This document shows, one piece after another, positions 11,101 to 26,100 of a stretch of 64,000 bases of DNA. The translations under genes and the position numbers were made by a program. The stretch covers positions 140,858 to 204,857 of the forward strand of contig VWYX01001282.1 in the NCBI GenBank assembly GCA_013396525.1. The letters are read 5' to 3'. Numbering within the stretch: position 1 is the first letter of the stretch; each line of letters begins with the position of its first letter. This DNA comes from Chaetorhynchus papuensis. Its lineage: Eukaryota; Chordata; Aves; Passeriformes; Rhipiduridae. Under the pieces are notes generated by a model. It ran no database searches and was not told the origin of the DNA. It saw only the letters and a list, made by a program, of their open reading frames with translations.

Positions 11101-14100
11101 AAAGGATGTCTCAAGCTCCTATACTGCATCTTGTTTTGAAACATTAATTTGGAAGTGAGATAAAACAAGTTAATAGCTCAGTGAAGTACTTTTTTATCTT
11201 CTCATTTTCTTGCCACACAGACTGTTCTAGTTGTTACCAATTCATAGCTGCTGGAAGTGGGTTTTTGCAGGAGACTGTGGTTGAGAGATGACATTGATCC
11301 TCGTGGGGTAAATATGTGAAGAACAGAGGAAAGTTTGAGGAGTTACAGGTTGCTACACATTCAGTGTAGTGATGGATGGCATTCAGTCCTTTGTGCTAGT
11401 TGCATGGAGAGTGTTGTGAGAGGAATAAAGTGCTAAATGTACTTTTGTTATGACCCAGGGTAACAGAAGTTCTTGTTAATAGATCCCTTGGAGTGGATTA
11501 GGGTGTATGACTGGTGTATTTATATATGGCAGGTTTATTTCAGAACAATTTGGGTTCAATGAAAAGGAGGTATGTAGCCATTTTGGTTGTCATCCATAGA
11601 AACACAACAGTATAAAAGTATAAAATATATATACTGAAAAGAAAGAGAAGATAAGGGTAGATAGTGGAAAGGAAAGATAGCACCATCTGTGGATCCAGTG
11701 ACAAGACTTGATTGTTGCAATTTGCAATGTCCCTTGGTCAAATTGATGGTCACAGTCTTGATCTAGGGGGGGATGGCCATGAAACAAAGAGTGTAGTGGA
11801 TTAATATATGTTAATTTTTGGGAGGATAAAACTGACTGTCACTGGTGAAAGTGTGGATTAGGTGATTATGGATAAAGTGTAGTCAAAATAGATTGTTTCA
11901 TCTAAATATGGCAGGACAAATGTGACCTCTGCAGGCACTTGCAGCAGTTAGGCATTTCTCATCTCAGCTGGCTGCAGTAGCTTTCCATGGACATGCACAG
12001 ATGGGAATTCAGAAGGTGAAGCAGGTGCCAGGTGTTTCAGTGTCTGTGTTAGAGCTGTGTTCAATCAATACTTCATCATCATCTTAAACTTCTCTCTTAG
12101 CTTCTGTGTTTCTGGTGAAACGTGTTGGCATATATAGAGGAGGGTGCATATTTGGGTATACCAAGAATATACAAAGTTGTTAATGTCCAGCTGAGAGAAA
12201 GCTATAGAATCTCATGGCTGATGCTAATCTTTAATAGACAGGATCCTGAGGCTTCTCATGAGACATAGGTTGTCTGTGTTGGTCTCATGGAGAGCCACTG
12301 AATGACACTTTGTTTTTGTTTAGGGGCAAGTCTGAATGTTCTAAATCTGTTCTGTTTTAAATTAAATCTGTTACATCTAATCCTACAGCTCTTAACATGC
12401 CGGTTGTGTATCTTATGTGTTAAAACCCAACAGGACACCAGGTCAACCAATAGGAGCCTGTCCTCCTTTGGGAATGAGGTTACAGAAGTTTTTGGCTACT
12501 TATCTCACTCTTCTTCCAGAAGAAGAAAAAGGTATGTTTCAGTCTCACCTTAATCTTTTTTTTTAAATAAGGAAACCAAATAAAAACTATGGAGCCATTT
12601 TCTATGTCATGTTAAGTATTTACTTGAGAGAAAAAAGGAGTAGTTGTCCTGACAGTGGAGTTTCTCTGTAGAGAAAAGGCCTTGAGCCACTTAAGGGATC
12701 GTGCAGTACTAAGCTACAAAATTGTTGTGGGGCAAAATGAAGCAGATTTGCTTTTTATTAATGGAAAAATAAAAAGCCCAAACAAATTCCTAAGATCTGA
12801 AGTGAACAGTACTTGCAGATTCTATTTTCTTTATCTGCCAGACTATTTTAGTCACGACTTGTGTAGTGACACATTCAAAAGAACCAGTCCAAGTACTCAA
12901 ACAGAATAAGGATTCTTCTGTTGTGAGGTTGGCTGGGGAAAGATTTCTGAGACTGTTTCAAATTTTGGTGCTAGTGTAGGCTGACACGAAGGCAACCGGG
13001 ATTTAATACCTGGTCTAATTGGATCAAATAAGGGTAGAATCAGCTCTCCTCAGCACCCTACATGTACAGGTGCAGTCTGGTAGGAAATACCTTATATATT
13101 TGTAATGCCATAGGTGCCCTGTTTCTCTGTCATGTCCCAAGGTGTATATTTTATCACTCAGTGGGAGGGTGTGTGATGAGGAGTCCTGAGATGGGTAACC
13201 TGCTTCCAGAAACTGTATCTGTGGTGGTTTGTTCAGGATTGCTCTGCCTGTTCCAGCATCCATTAAACTGGTTGAATTACTGTGGTCAGCCATCTCACAA
13301 ACTGAATAGCAACTTAAAAAAGGCATTGATTAGTGCTCAAAACAATCTAGTATTAAAATTCCATTCCTGAACATGGTGATTAGTGCAGATTACCAAAGTC
13401 AAAATTAGGTTTATTTCTGGTTATCTCCGAATCATATCACCTTACTGACAGACTTCTTTGGAATGTAATTTTTTTTCATAGGAGTAATTAGGAAATTATT
13501 CTGTTGTCTTTAATTGTCAGAAATTGTAATAACACTCTTCTACTGGAGTTCATGTTACTTGAATGCATTGGAGAACATGAAATCACTCTGGGTTGTTTTG
13601 TTTACTTTTATTTTAAGGTAGCTTCCTGTTAAAGTTTATTCAGAAGATGACAAGTAGGCATTGGTGTGCTGTTCCTATTCTGTTTCTTTCTATGGCTTTG
13701 GCATCTATCCCTGCATGTAAAGTGCTTGGTGCTGAAGGACTTCATGCTTTAAGGTAAATATACACTGCATTGTGTTCTTACAGCCTTTTTCCAAAGAAAG
13801 GTGCTGACTGTCTGGAGAGCCAGGATTTGATTCATGTTTGTTACTTCTGGAGGGATGATTGTGCATGGGAATGGAATGTTCTGTCCCCTTTATGTCTAAC
13901 TTTCAGAGGAAAGCCATTCAAGTATCAGTGTATTTATGTCTCTGTGTGAATTTAAAAAAAAAAAAGGAGTTTCTGCATTTTAGATCTTCATAAATTCTAC
14001 TTTTTTAGAAAATTTTTTTCCCTTGTCTTTTGCACTTCCTGGTTGATATAGATCACATTTCTTCCTTTCCTTCTAGTTACAGTAGAGCCTGGTTTAATAG

Positions 14101-17100
14101 CAGTTGAGGCTATATCAGGGGTATAGCCACAGCCCACAGTGCTGGAAACTGAAAGATTTCTAAATAAAAGGCTATGTAAAAGTTCTTGGCCTCACTATTG
14201 ACCTTAATCACACTGATACGTCCTAGAGCCACTGAAAATCAGGTGTCATTCCAGTTTAATCAAATCTGAGCTTTTAAATAAAATCTTACGGGTGGTTGAA
14301 GGAATATTGGATAGAAGCAGTGTGGAAAAAGAAAAAAAAATGTTGGACATGCCTTTGCTGATAAAAGATCACTGAAAGTTTCTTTCACTTTTGTGCTTGA
14401 GTGAGAGTTTGATGGCAAACACTTGTATATTTGTTACAGATAGAAATGCTAGTATTAAATTATCAGTTTGAACTGATGTGATCATGGGGCTTGTTCCTTT
14501 AGTCTTGGTTTTGTTCTTTCTTCTCCCCCTTTTTATTTTGTCAGGTTTATGCTCATCCAAGTTTTATTACCTGCTTTTGAAAGCACATGTAACAGTAGTC
14601 TTGGTTCTGGATTTTCTGTGGTCTGATCAGGCGGTGTTTGTGTCATACGTAATAGAATATGTCTGCTGCATGCAATCTAATGTATTTCAAATGGTTAATA
14701 ATTAGAAAATATGTGAAAGTGTTCGCATTTTCTAAGTGTGTGTTTTATGCAATGTGTATTTCTCCTCTTTGCAGAGATGTCCTCCAGTGCACTATGATTA
14801 CACATCAGATTTTGTTGCGTGGAGCTGCTCAGTGCTATCTTCTTCAAACAGCTATGCATTTGACAGATGTGGTCAGTTTGGGGTTTTGTTTTGTTTTACT
14901 TTTTTCTTCCCTGATGTAATAGAAATACAGTAGCACTTTTACAGGGTCAACAGTATCCAAAAATTGCTACATACAGTATTTATACTGATTTTGCTGGATT
15001 TGCAATTTTTTTTTAGTGACTATTTAAATTGTGCTATGTAAGTAAGCTAAGCTTCTGTTACCTTTGGTTTTCATAAGAAGGTTTTTTTTTTTTCTTTTGC
15101 TTTTATTATTTGATGTTTTATTGTAGGGTTTTCATGTGCTAGTTATCATAGCAGGATATTATTCCATATCTACTATATAAACTCCGGTTTTAACAGATAG
15201 AAACTAAATAGACTTTCCTGTAGTACCTAGTAATAAAGTATTCATGATACCAGACTGATAAACTACCATTAGTGTTGAAATAGCAGGACCACAGTTATTC
15301 AGTAATCGAAGTATTCATGTTTTGTTTGTTTTGTAGCTTGCTTTCTAAATAAGTAGTTGTGTGTTATGGCTGTAAAGCTGTCTAAATTTCTTTTTAGAAA
15401 TGCAGAAATAGTACTTATGAGTGACTCCTAATCATTTATCTACATTAATTTAAAAAGTGTCGTCAGTGAATAGCACTATTCATATAGTCATTCATTTATT
15501 TTCAGATAGGCTTTCATAATTGGGATATTAAGTTTTGCTCCTTGGTACAGATAAGTTGGTCCCAAAGAGGCAGAAATGAGTCTGCATCATGAAAAGGAAA
15601 AAGTAAATTTCTTTTTCTGGAACTTGCCAGTTAAAGCCAAACTTCTTGAGTTGTCATATAGATATTATTTTTTGTATATTATGTTGGCAGCTATTGTATC
15701 TTGATTAATTTCTTCAGGAGAAAGTGTCCTTCCCAGAAGTTTCAAGCTTTCTTCTGTCCCTTAGACCAGAGGAGTCCCTAAGGAGAGATACTTTGTTGTG
15801 GACAGAGGTGAGAAGTGAAGCTGGTTTTATGTTCATCAAACCCATCACTGGTAGAAATAGCAGGATAATCTCGAAGGGAAGAATGTGCATACCATGTAAA
15901 GTGAGATTTTAAATCATAAATTTTCACAGGATATGTATTTTATGTCCTTGCCAGATGTAAAGTGCTGTGAATAAAAATTCAAAAATGAAATTATTTTTAA
16001 TGTAGTATGTACTGGAGCCAACTGATCATGTAGCCATAACTTTGGGTTACTTGTAGAGCCATATAATGGTAAAGTGATTTTTTGCAGAGTGTCTTCATCT
16101 TGCTCCATTCATTTTTGGCATACAAGTTAAAAAAACAAAATGCTGGTCTCACTAGACAACACTTTGATTGGAAGAAGCCCTTTTGAGATAAGGGAATTTT
16201 TACCAGTCTTGCTTAATTTTGAAAGTCATTGCTTTTCTTTTATCGGTACCCCTGACTTTTTGGGGGTGCTCTGAGTTACCCTCTGGAAGGACATTTTTCT
16301 GTGTGTAGTCAGAAGGGAGCAGTCTGCTGAGGCTCAGGGTAGCTGTGGTGAACACCTCTCGCAGTGTGTGGATTTCCTGCTGTAAGAGTTTGTGTTTAAC
16401 AGTGCTCTGGTGTGCTGCTGGTGATGCCTTTTCCTGGTCTTAAAATCAAGAGTCAAACACTGTTAGAAGGGAAAAGGGATTTTACCTCTGTATTTATTTT
16501 AAGGATCCTCAGGTGCACCACGTCCAGGTCAAATGCACCTCAGTGCACACCGCAATGCCCCTCCTAAAGGAATCTGATCTATTGTTGTAGGTCTTACTAA
16601 TTAGCATATCTATCAAAGATTCCCCAGTGAGAGGCTCCAGTGAGCCCCCCTCCCTGAGGAACCCTCCCCTGGATGGTTCTATCTCAGTTTACAAAATGTG
16701 TTCTGGAGAGGACCTTGGTGTCTGGGCACACTGATCCCTAACTATGAAGCTTGTAAAAATTTTAGTTTTCCTAGCTTGACCAACAAGCCCAAGAATGTAG
16801 GCAAAAAGCACCAAGAATACAGAAGTTGTTTAAAGGTGTAACAGGGGTATAAAAGAAAAGACAAAAATCATCATGGCATCACTGGTAAGTCAGTGATGTC
16901 AGTGCACCGCTGCCAGATGTGGCCAGGGAATAACATTCTGTTCTTAATTCAGCTTTGCAGTTGGTTGCAAGTGAATGAGAGGTGCTTCAGGAAGTCTGTA
17001 ACCTCTGATTTTGAACGTCAGGAGGCGTCATCCTTGTGTCGGTATGTGCGCAGTCTTGTGGGAGAGTACCTTAAGACACCTGCATCTGAAAGTAAGTTAA

Positions 17101-20100
17101 ATGTGTATTAATAAACACCACTATTTTAAAGATAATTAAAAAAGAAATCCCTTGGATTTTAAAAAAGCTGTTTGGTTTTTTTTTTCTGTTGTTCCTCTTC
17201 AAGTTCTGCCCAACCTGTGTATTCACAATTCTTAAGTTTGAACCTTATTTCTTAATTCCAGCTTTCCTCCCTAAATTAGTCCTGCAGTATTCGTTGAACA
17301 TTAAGTCTTAATATTCAGTTTTAATGCTGCCCTGATGCTTGTCCATTAGATCTGTTTTGCCACTCTTTTGATGGTGTCTGAAAATGCTGGAATGTGAGGG
17401 CAGAGGAAAGTTGCAAGGGAGTATGAACACACACAGCTTCTGTCACCTTTCTCAGCAGAGCTTTGTAAAATGACCAAGTGTTTTTATAGAGAGGGAGAGG
17501 CCACAGAGTGAGGCAGCTCATCAGCAGATCATTGCACACCTTCCTGTGTTGTTACATTCCTTTTGGTCTTGGGCAGCTTGCAGCAGGTGAGCTGCCACAT
17601 GTTACAGCCAAGGAAGGTGCTCTGTGGGCTGCATAAATGTGCAGATAAATTCCAAAGGGCCTTTTTGTTCACTGATACATTTAAATGATTACAACGTCAG
17701 GTTTGTGTCTTCTTTCAGATACATTGAAAAGGATGGCAAATTGATTTTTTAAAAATACTTCAACTTTTGTGTGGCATTCACAATCATAGTGAATTTTATA
17801 GTTTTTTTATATTGTCAGAAGTTAAAACTGAACACTTTTTAAAGTATTATATGTATAGGAGGTAAAAAAGCTAGGTCAGAATTTGCTAATGATAAATAGC
17901 TTCAGAAGCTTCCTGCAGGCCAGGAAACTTCACTTGATTGTCTTATTCTTAGAGGAGTTGCAAGTAAATTCTCTCTGTTGATACTCCAAGGTATTTGCTA
18001 AAAATTTTGGCAGATCTTCTCTCCTTCCTGAAAAGTTTGTTTAGTCCTTGGTCTGTATTACCTGCAATTCCATGGCAACCATCTGCATTTCACTTACAAA
18101 AAGTGATGTTTTTAATTCTGGTTTTATATGAAACTTAACTAATAAGCAGTTCTTAGAGGACAAAAAGAGAACCATGTCCAGCTGCTCGAATTTGACCTCC
18201 AGTGTGTGTTTTTCTTTCTGAATTTCCAAAGCCAGAAACATACCAAATAAAAAAAACCCTTAAAACCAACTTATGCACTGCTGTTTGTGAAACAATTTTA
18301 TAACCATGATGATGTAGTTCTGCATCAAAGACTGATAAAAAGAGAAACTTCACTTAGTTTTTTTAAAATTTCCTTTTTACAGAACAGTTTTAGTTCTTTA
18401 TGTAACTTCTGTGGTCAAAATCACAGCTGATACTTCTGATAAAGTGTAGTGGAATTAGGTTCTTCATTAAATTCATTTGAATATGCTAATGTATTTTTAA
18501 AAGCAATGGAAGAGTGTGTTGTGAACTGCTACATAACATATGATACTACATAACACATTGCCTAGAGTTTATTTGAGCATAAAGGCCAGTTGTGTTTGAG
18601 TTTAATTTATATCTAGATAAAGAATGCAAAAAGTTAGTAGTAATACTCATGTTAGCATGAAGTGTTTTTGTGCTATTAATTTATTTAAAAAAGTTACAGA
18701 ACCAGAAGTTTTAGAAATTAATACAAAGGTATTTTTTAGTTACTGTGGAAACCTTAAAATATCTTTAATCAGGAGAAAATTGCTTTATGCCTGACTGGTT
18801 TGAAGCTAAGCTTGTCTCCACAATGATTCTGTTGGCTGCTGACGTGGAGCAGATGAAGAATAAATACAGGTAAGTATGAAATACCTTATTTTTTACATTT
18901 CTCTCTTTTTCAATCCCCTCACTCCTGAAGGATCCAGTAGAAGCCTGATGAAGTTGGGAAGCTGTCCTCTTTTCTCTGTAGACTTTCAATCAGCCTGATC
19001 ATTCCTTAGGCCTTGTCCAACTGTTGCTGCAGACATACTGGGTAACATTCTAAAGATACTTAAGTGTCTTGGAAACTTGTCCTATTTATTTCCATAAGTA
19101 ACCTCAGCACTTAAGGCAGATACTCAGAAGAAGACTTTCTTTTTAATTTTTGTTTTTGTGTAGTGGAAAAAGCAACATAGAGTGGATTGAACTAGAGGCT
19201 TTCTTGAACCCTCTTCTGGATGTCTTGATGAAACTTGGCAGTAATGCTTACATACCAACACTGAAAACAGATAAAAGCCTTCAGCTTCTCTTGAAGTTAT
19301 TGCAGACCCGTTGGTTAAAATGTTCCAATTGGCAAGATGGTTAGTGACATCTTCAGTCTACTGTGTCTTCTGTTCATTGTAGTCTTAACTACAGCTAAGC
19401 TGCTTACCTGTTGTACGGCTACATTGTCAAACTGGTACTAGACTGGAAGTGGGAAATGTAAAGGTTGGCAATCTGGCGTGTGTGTTACAGAACTTGAGCT
19501 GTGGGTCCAGTCTTGCAGATGTCCTAAGGACTGGGAATGGAGAATGGGGAAGCCTTCTGAGAAGGCAGTTGTTGTCCGTTAGGATTAGATTATCAATTAA
19601 AATTTGAGGAGTGTGACCGTATTGCAAATATTTATAGGCATGTTCCTCGCAAACGAATGGATTCCATAAATCGTTTAGACACTTCAGAAAGAAGTTACTA
19701 CAGAAACCCAGCCTAGCCTGCTTAGTTGCCACAGGTTCAGCCAGAGTCTTCCCTGATAAAGTGATCCTGCTGGACATCCTGTTTTCTGAGCTGACTGGTA
19801 GGCTAAGAGGTGCTTGCTGAAGTACAAGCCTGGTGATCTGTCCGGGAGTGTTGGCTCCCTCACAGATGGAGCACTTTGACTTGCAGACCTTTCAGGAGAG
19901 TCTGAACAAAAACTACGGAGTCTTTACTGCTCCTTTTGAGAGAACTTGGTCAGTTTGTAACCAGAACAGACCTAAATTTTTTTTCTGACAGCAAATGAAA
20001 AATTGCAGTATTACATTCATGAATTGGGATGCTGAGTGGGAACAGGAGGGATGTTGGTGTTTGGTTTCTGCTCCCCCAGATTATTTTGGGATTTTTTTCA

Positions 20101-23100
20101 GGGTATTTATAACATGGAATAGAAGAGTAGTTTTGGAGTGATGAGGCTCCATATCTGGGCTCTTACTTGTAACAAAAATAGTTTCATGTTATACATCTAG
20201 GTTTCACATACATGTCTAAATGCGGCCCCAAAATAAATGCCCACCCTCATTTTAACAAGCGCTGTATAAATTCAAAATCCCTGTGCCCTTAAATTTTAGC
20301 TGTTGGTGTGAAATTCTGAGCACTAATTATGCAGACTGTTAAAGTTCATACTGGGGCATGGTCTGTGGCTGATGAAATGGGTTCCCTGAAACAAACTAAA
20401 CTGGAAGAAGTGTCCACTAAGCTACCACTGGGCATTCAGCCTTTGGCACAAGGATAGAACAGGCCTGAAGCAGAACCCTATAAAGCACATGCAAGTACAT
20501 GTTAGTTTTTTGGTATCAGGAGTAAATATTTTCCTTGTGTGCCTTATTTCTTCGTGTGCTTGCTAATGTGCCTGCAATGGATTGCTCCTGCTTTGGGAAT
20601 TTTGGCACCTGACATGGCACGTTGAGTTCTGCTCACAGAGTTCCAAAGGTATGGCTAGGCTGAGCATTGCAGTGTCCATCCTTCTGAAAGTCCCTGTAGG
20701 TGCTCCAGTACAGCCCATCATCAGTCTTTCGAGAGGCTTCTGAATTGCACTGTAGTTCTAAGTTAAACAAGGATTACTCTTCTTAAATTACTTTTGTACA
20801 GTGTTTTTGTGCTTCTTCCTTCTGCACAGGAGAACCAAGTAATAAATCATCTTTGTCTGCGGCTGTGATTTGACTGTGGTGAGGGGTGGGAAGAGTAATG
20901 CTGTGAAATACACAAGTTGTGTTTCTGTGTTGATTAAATGGGAGGTGAAAAGTCCTGTTTTTCAAATGGGAAACAATAAAATGGTAGGGAATAATAAAGG
21001 AATTTAACCTTGTAAAACAAAAATAATAAGTGGGAGGTGTTTTATTTAAGAATATTTTAATGGAGATAGACGTGCCTGAAATGCATGCTGAAATCATCAG
21101 CATTCTTCTACAGTTCTTGCTGTCTAAACTGTTGTTAGATTTCACTATTTCAAACAGTAAGATTTTGGTAATTACTATTTTTTCCTGGTGTTACAGAGCC
21201 ACTGGTAAGGAATTGGGTTTTATGTCCAACATGCTTATCTGAAGATTTTATGCATATAAATTGCAGAAGATATTTTAGTGATTTGAGACTTATGATGAAA
21301 CATGATGATAATCTGACATAACTAAACTGTTGGTTCTAAACAATTTAAGCCTTAGAAATGTAGTCCAATGAGCCATTTTAGTAGGGAACATCGAGAGTAA
21401 GTGCAATATGGATTTGGAACTTCTGGAAATATTTCCCTTTATATTTTTACTTTATGAAGGTCTTCCATTTCATAATATTTTTTGCTGCATGAAGTGTTCC
21501 TCAGGGTCAACTCCAGAAAAAAGCAGAAGCTCTAGCCTCTGGGTAATTCTAAATACTGAGACTAATGACTGGTATTTTTAGAACAAGGTGGCCATGCAGA
21601 GTGTTTTAACTTCATTTTCTTACTGAGATGTTATTGCCTTGGCTCTCCGCTAGCCCTTACCCTTGAAACACAGACTGAATTGTGTTTGTGGTCAAATATG
21701 TTTTACCAGAATGACCTACCTACCTCCCTTGTGTATAAACTTGTGTCTTGGTTCGTGAAATGCTATATACATGTGGTATACTTGGTAGCCTAGCCTTTTC
21801 TTATAGAAAATACCACATTTTGTGTCATAATCTTGTATTTTCATTTACGGTGTTAAGCCTGGAAGCTGCTTGGCTAGAATCTTGTAAGATTACACTATTT
21901 CCAAAGATGAATTATTCCTAAGCATCAAAAAACCAGGCCAACAATCAGCAAGCCCCAAAAACCAGTTTTCACATCTATAAATATTAGGCATGGAAAACTG
22001 TATTTTTCTCACATAAAGTTAATTGCTGGATGTGAAAGCTTTTGGTTTTTATTAAAGACTAAGTTCATTAATAAGCTGTTTGTGCAGATGGTTGGGAGTA
22101 GGACAAAAGAGTGCATTAAAAGTTGGAAAATTGGACTGTGGTTTGTAAGTCTCAGGAAATAATGTGATCTGGTTTGATTCTTTCAGCCTTATGGCCTGCA
22201 CTGCGAAAGAGTATAGAGCTGTTTTATTTTTAGGTATTTGAATAGTATTACTGTATAACTTTGTAACATAAATAAACCTGCATGATATAATACAATTCTT
22301 AAGGGAATTGTGTATCTGTATTTATACTTTTTTTTTCTCCACACAGATGAAGTACTGGTTTTTGTCTGGAAATCTCTTGTGACACCTGTGGAGAGTATTC
22401 TTGAATTTGTTCTCCGACGGCTTACTACCAATGAGTTAAGCACTGTAAGTAATGATTATGGGACATACTTGGGTGTGGTTTTGCTTGTTAATTTGATTTA
22501 ACAGCGTTCCTGAAGTTCATACCAAATCTTCAAGCACCTCGAAAGTCAAATTGCATAGAAACACTTCTGTTACCATTTTTTGAATGGGCGCAGTAAGAAG
22601 ACGAAAAAAAAAAAAGGTGTCTTGACAAGTAGTGTTTAGTGTCTGTAGTCTGCATTTCTTGTTTCTTCTTAAATCTAAAGAAATCATGTAGTAGGAAATC
22701 CTGAGTGTCATGTACTGCGTAATACCTACTGGTATAGCTGTGGGCATAAGGTGTTAGGTGTTTGGAGACTTTCAGTAGTCGGCCTGGTTATCATCTTATT
22801 TGACTGTCTCTCACTTTGCTCATTGCTGTGGCCAGTGTTTCTATCCAAAGAAACCTGATACTTTTAAAGCAAAGCAAAAGTCAGAGTTGAATCAGGAGAA
22901 TGGCATCTGAAAGTCAGTTTTTGAGATTTAAAAATTAATAACCTCCCCCAAACAAACAAAACCCCAAATTAAAAGTTGTTCAGTTGCAATGACAGTTGTA
23001 GTTTTCCTTCTGCTGCCATTGTTACCAGTAGTTTTCTTCCTGATTTTCAGTTTAATTTTCCTCCTGTCACTGATTCAGATTGCTGTTGTTTCCTCACTTT

Positions 23101-26100
23101 TAGGTTGGAGACCTGGATCGTTGTGATCTGTACTTGACTTTAATTCCAGAGATAGTGAATTTGTGCTTGAAAGTCAACTGGAAGAAAATGCCATCTATCA
23201 AGAATTTCCTTTCATCCCTGATAAATGCGTCTGTTTGTAATCTTCAGGAGAGAAATTCTGAAAAGGTGATTTAAAATTACTTACAACAATAAATATTAAC
23301 ATAAAACAAACCAATAAGTATTAATTAAAATATATGCTAATAGAATAATTTGATTCTGCATTAATAATTATATAGGCATACTATAAACATAAGTTAATGT
23401 ACTACTATTTATTTATACTATGATACGTGTAGTGCATAATAATGTTATATACAATGTGAAATTAAATAATAGTTTGTGTGGATATGTATGTGCATATATA
23501 TTCCCTAACACATACGTCTTTATTTGGCAGGGTAATATGAATGTAAAATATTTGTAGCTAAGATTTAGAACTTACTTTTGGTCTTTTATATTGCATTGTT
23601 TAGAAGTCTGTATAGCTAAAGTAAAATTCTTATTGTAATTATGAGCTACGTACTCAAAGATTTTTTCCTCAAATATGAACTAATCTTACTGATCAAGTTA
23701 CTGTTAAATGAAATGCTTTTTGTGTTTATTGACTTCAAAGCTGGAATATACAGAGAAAAAGAAATTCCAGAATCCAGCATTGCTTTGGCTTTTTCCTATA
23801 GTTATGTTGATTGTCCCATAATTCTATGTGTTAGGCTACTATATCTGAAATAGATAAATTTTCAAAAGGTAAAGAAACATTAATAACTTCCATTAAAAAT
23901 AAGGTGATTTAAATTAAGATTTGTTGGGCAGTGTAAAATTTAGTCTTGTTATTTGATATTACTGTTTTGCGCAAGAACAGTGAATAACACATTAAAATAT
24001 TGTAAGTATTTGATTAGCTAGGTTTGCATTTTAAGGAAACAAAGAACAACACTTAATTTTATTTTTTTCCTTCATTTATGTGAATTATATACTTTTTCCA
24101 GTAGTTTCAAAGGAAACATTTTCTGGTTCAAACTTAGTGTTCACTGGGGGCCTTTACCCACTTATTTTGAATTCGGGGGAATTTTATTTTCATGATTATT
24201 TCTTCAGCTGCTCATATAGTACATCTTCAGTTTCAAAAGAAAGAAGAAAATGCTGAGTAATTGCAGATGAGACAAGTTTTTCCTGTGCTCTAGACAGCCA
24301 AATGTAACTTGGAGATATTTAAATAACATCAAAGTTTTCTTACTATAAGGGTATTGCATGCCTATTGGCTTTTTTTTTTAATGAGACTTTTATTTCATGC
24401 CTCTTTGAATATATATGTTCATCACACAAAATAACCATGGCATGGCTGTGGTCTTTTGGGCGTTTGGAGCAGCTAGTGTGTCGTATTCCAAATTTCAGAT
24501 GTCGAGTTTCTGATTAACTGGACCTACATCTTTTTTTCTAACTGCTCTCCTGCAGTATGTATGAACCTGGCAAGGCAGGAGTGTTCTGTCACAGCCAAGC
24601 TGCCTGCACTTAATGCATAAGTGACTGTAATTTGGAAGATTTATGCTTCTGTCAGTGTTTGTAACTTGTGATTGTGCTGGCCCAGCCAAGCCAAGCTGTG
24701 TTAGGCACAGGGGAAGAAAATACAGAAGTGGAAGGATGCAGAGTTGCTGCCTTGTGATGTCTGTGGTGATACAAACAGGAGGATTGTTTAAAATATGAGT
24801 GTGTTATTTGTATCATATTAGAGGAAGTCCGTGTGTGTTTGTTCATGTGTGATTTGATTTTACTCAGGAGCCAAAGATGAAGGAACAAATCAGAAAAGCA
24901 GCCAGCGTGGCTTCACTTGCAGCTGTATGTGAGATAATGGGTGGGAAGCTGGCAGCACACCTGGAATTTCTGCCTTCTGTGGATGCTCTGAAGAAATTCA
25001 TTTCCTTTTCTCAATTCAATGAAGTGTTAAAGAAGCCATCTTACGTTGAAGAAAAAAACAGGTATGTCTGCTGAAGCTTCAGTAATTTTTTTAGAATAAA
25101 CTTGATTAATGTGAAGCATTGGTTAAGATGTTGGCTTTTCCTGTTCTTTGACAGCTTTTTGCCAAGATAAAAATGAAGAATTCTGTACGCAAACTATTCA
25201 CTCAATTGCTCTTTTGTTTTAACATCCAGGTTATAGAACATTAAAGCAGCCATAATTGATCAGACCAAAGGTTCTTTGGTCTAGGACCCTAGTGCTATGA
25301 AGCCAGAGCTGGCTTTGAACACTGCTTACCTTTAGGCCAGATTAAATATTTGTACACTGCAGAAAGCTGTGGCATGTACACAAGCAAGTTTAAATGGAAA
25401 TTATTTATTGTTGGGAAAGGAAACCCAGAGCAAGCCAGAGAGCCAAAACCCAAATACTTGGGTAACAAAAAGCCATGACCAGCATATAGTGATGTTTCCA
25501 CTGAATACTCTCACAGGTGTTTGACTAATGAGACTGACTGAGCCCAAAACTGATTTTTCTCTTTTAAAAACCACTTTACTTTCAGATTTCTTTTCTGTGT
25601 TCTTGTCCAGTCTTGCCTTGAACTGTATAAATCTTAGCACCTTGAAGTAGTACAGTGAGTTTGTACAGTTAAGCCCTTCCTGGTGGAGCAGGAATGCTCA
25701 GGATAAACTTGACACAATATTTATTTAAGAAAAGTATTTCTTTTTCACAGCTTATGTGAAGAAACAACATCTCAAGGATGGGGGAAAATTGTTGCTCGCT
25801 ATGTTCGTGACCAGTGGATTTGCCTTCGTTTTGTTTTAAATTCATTTCCACCACTGGCTCAGCGGTATGAAGAAACTTCAGAAATGTCATTATCTGCAGT
25901 TGAAAGGTCAAAAAAAACCCTACAGTCTGCATTGGAAGCCCTGTCTATTCTTCCTTCAGACCAAGTTTTACCTGTGTTTGACTGCATGAAAGTCCTTGTT
26001 CCCAAGGTAAAAGATAAACCTGCACAGTATTAATAGGGTTTTTTGGGTGGTTTTTGTCAAATGTAACACTTTGTTCATATCTTTCTTTACAGCTTCTGGA

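Noticed and set aside
19866..19990. Peptide-like frame starting MEHFDLQTFQESLNKNYG in TARBP1 intron 12
   Set aside because: Short, bounded by stops, with no recognised family or splice sites. TARBP1 exons 12 and 13 join directly with conserved frame.
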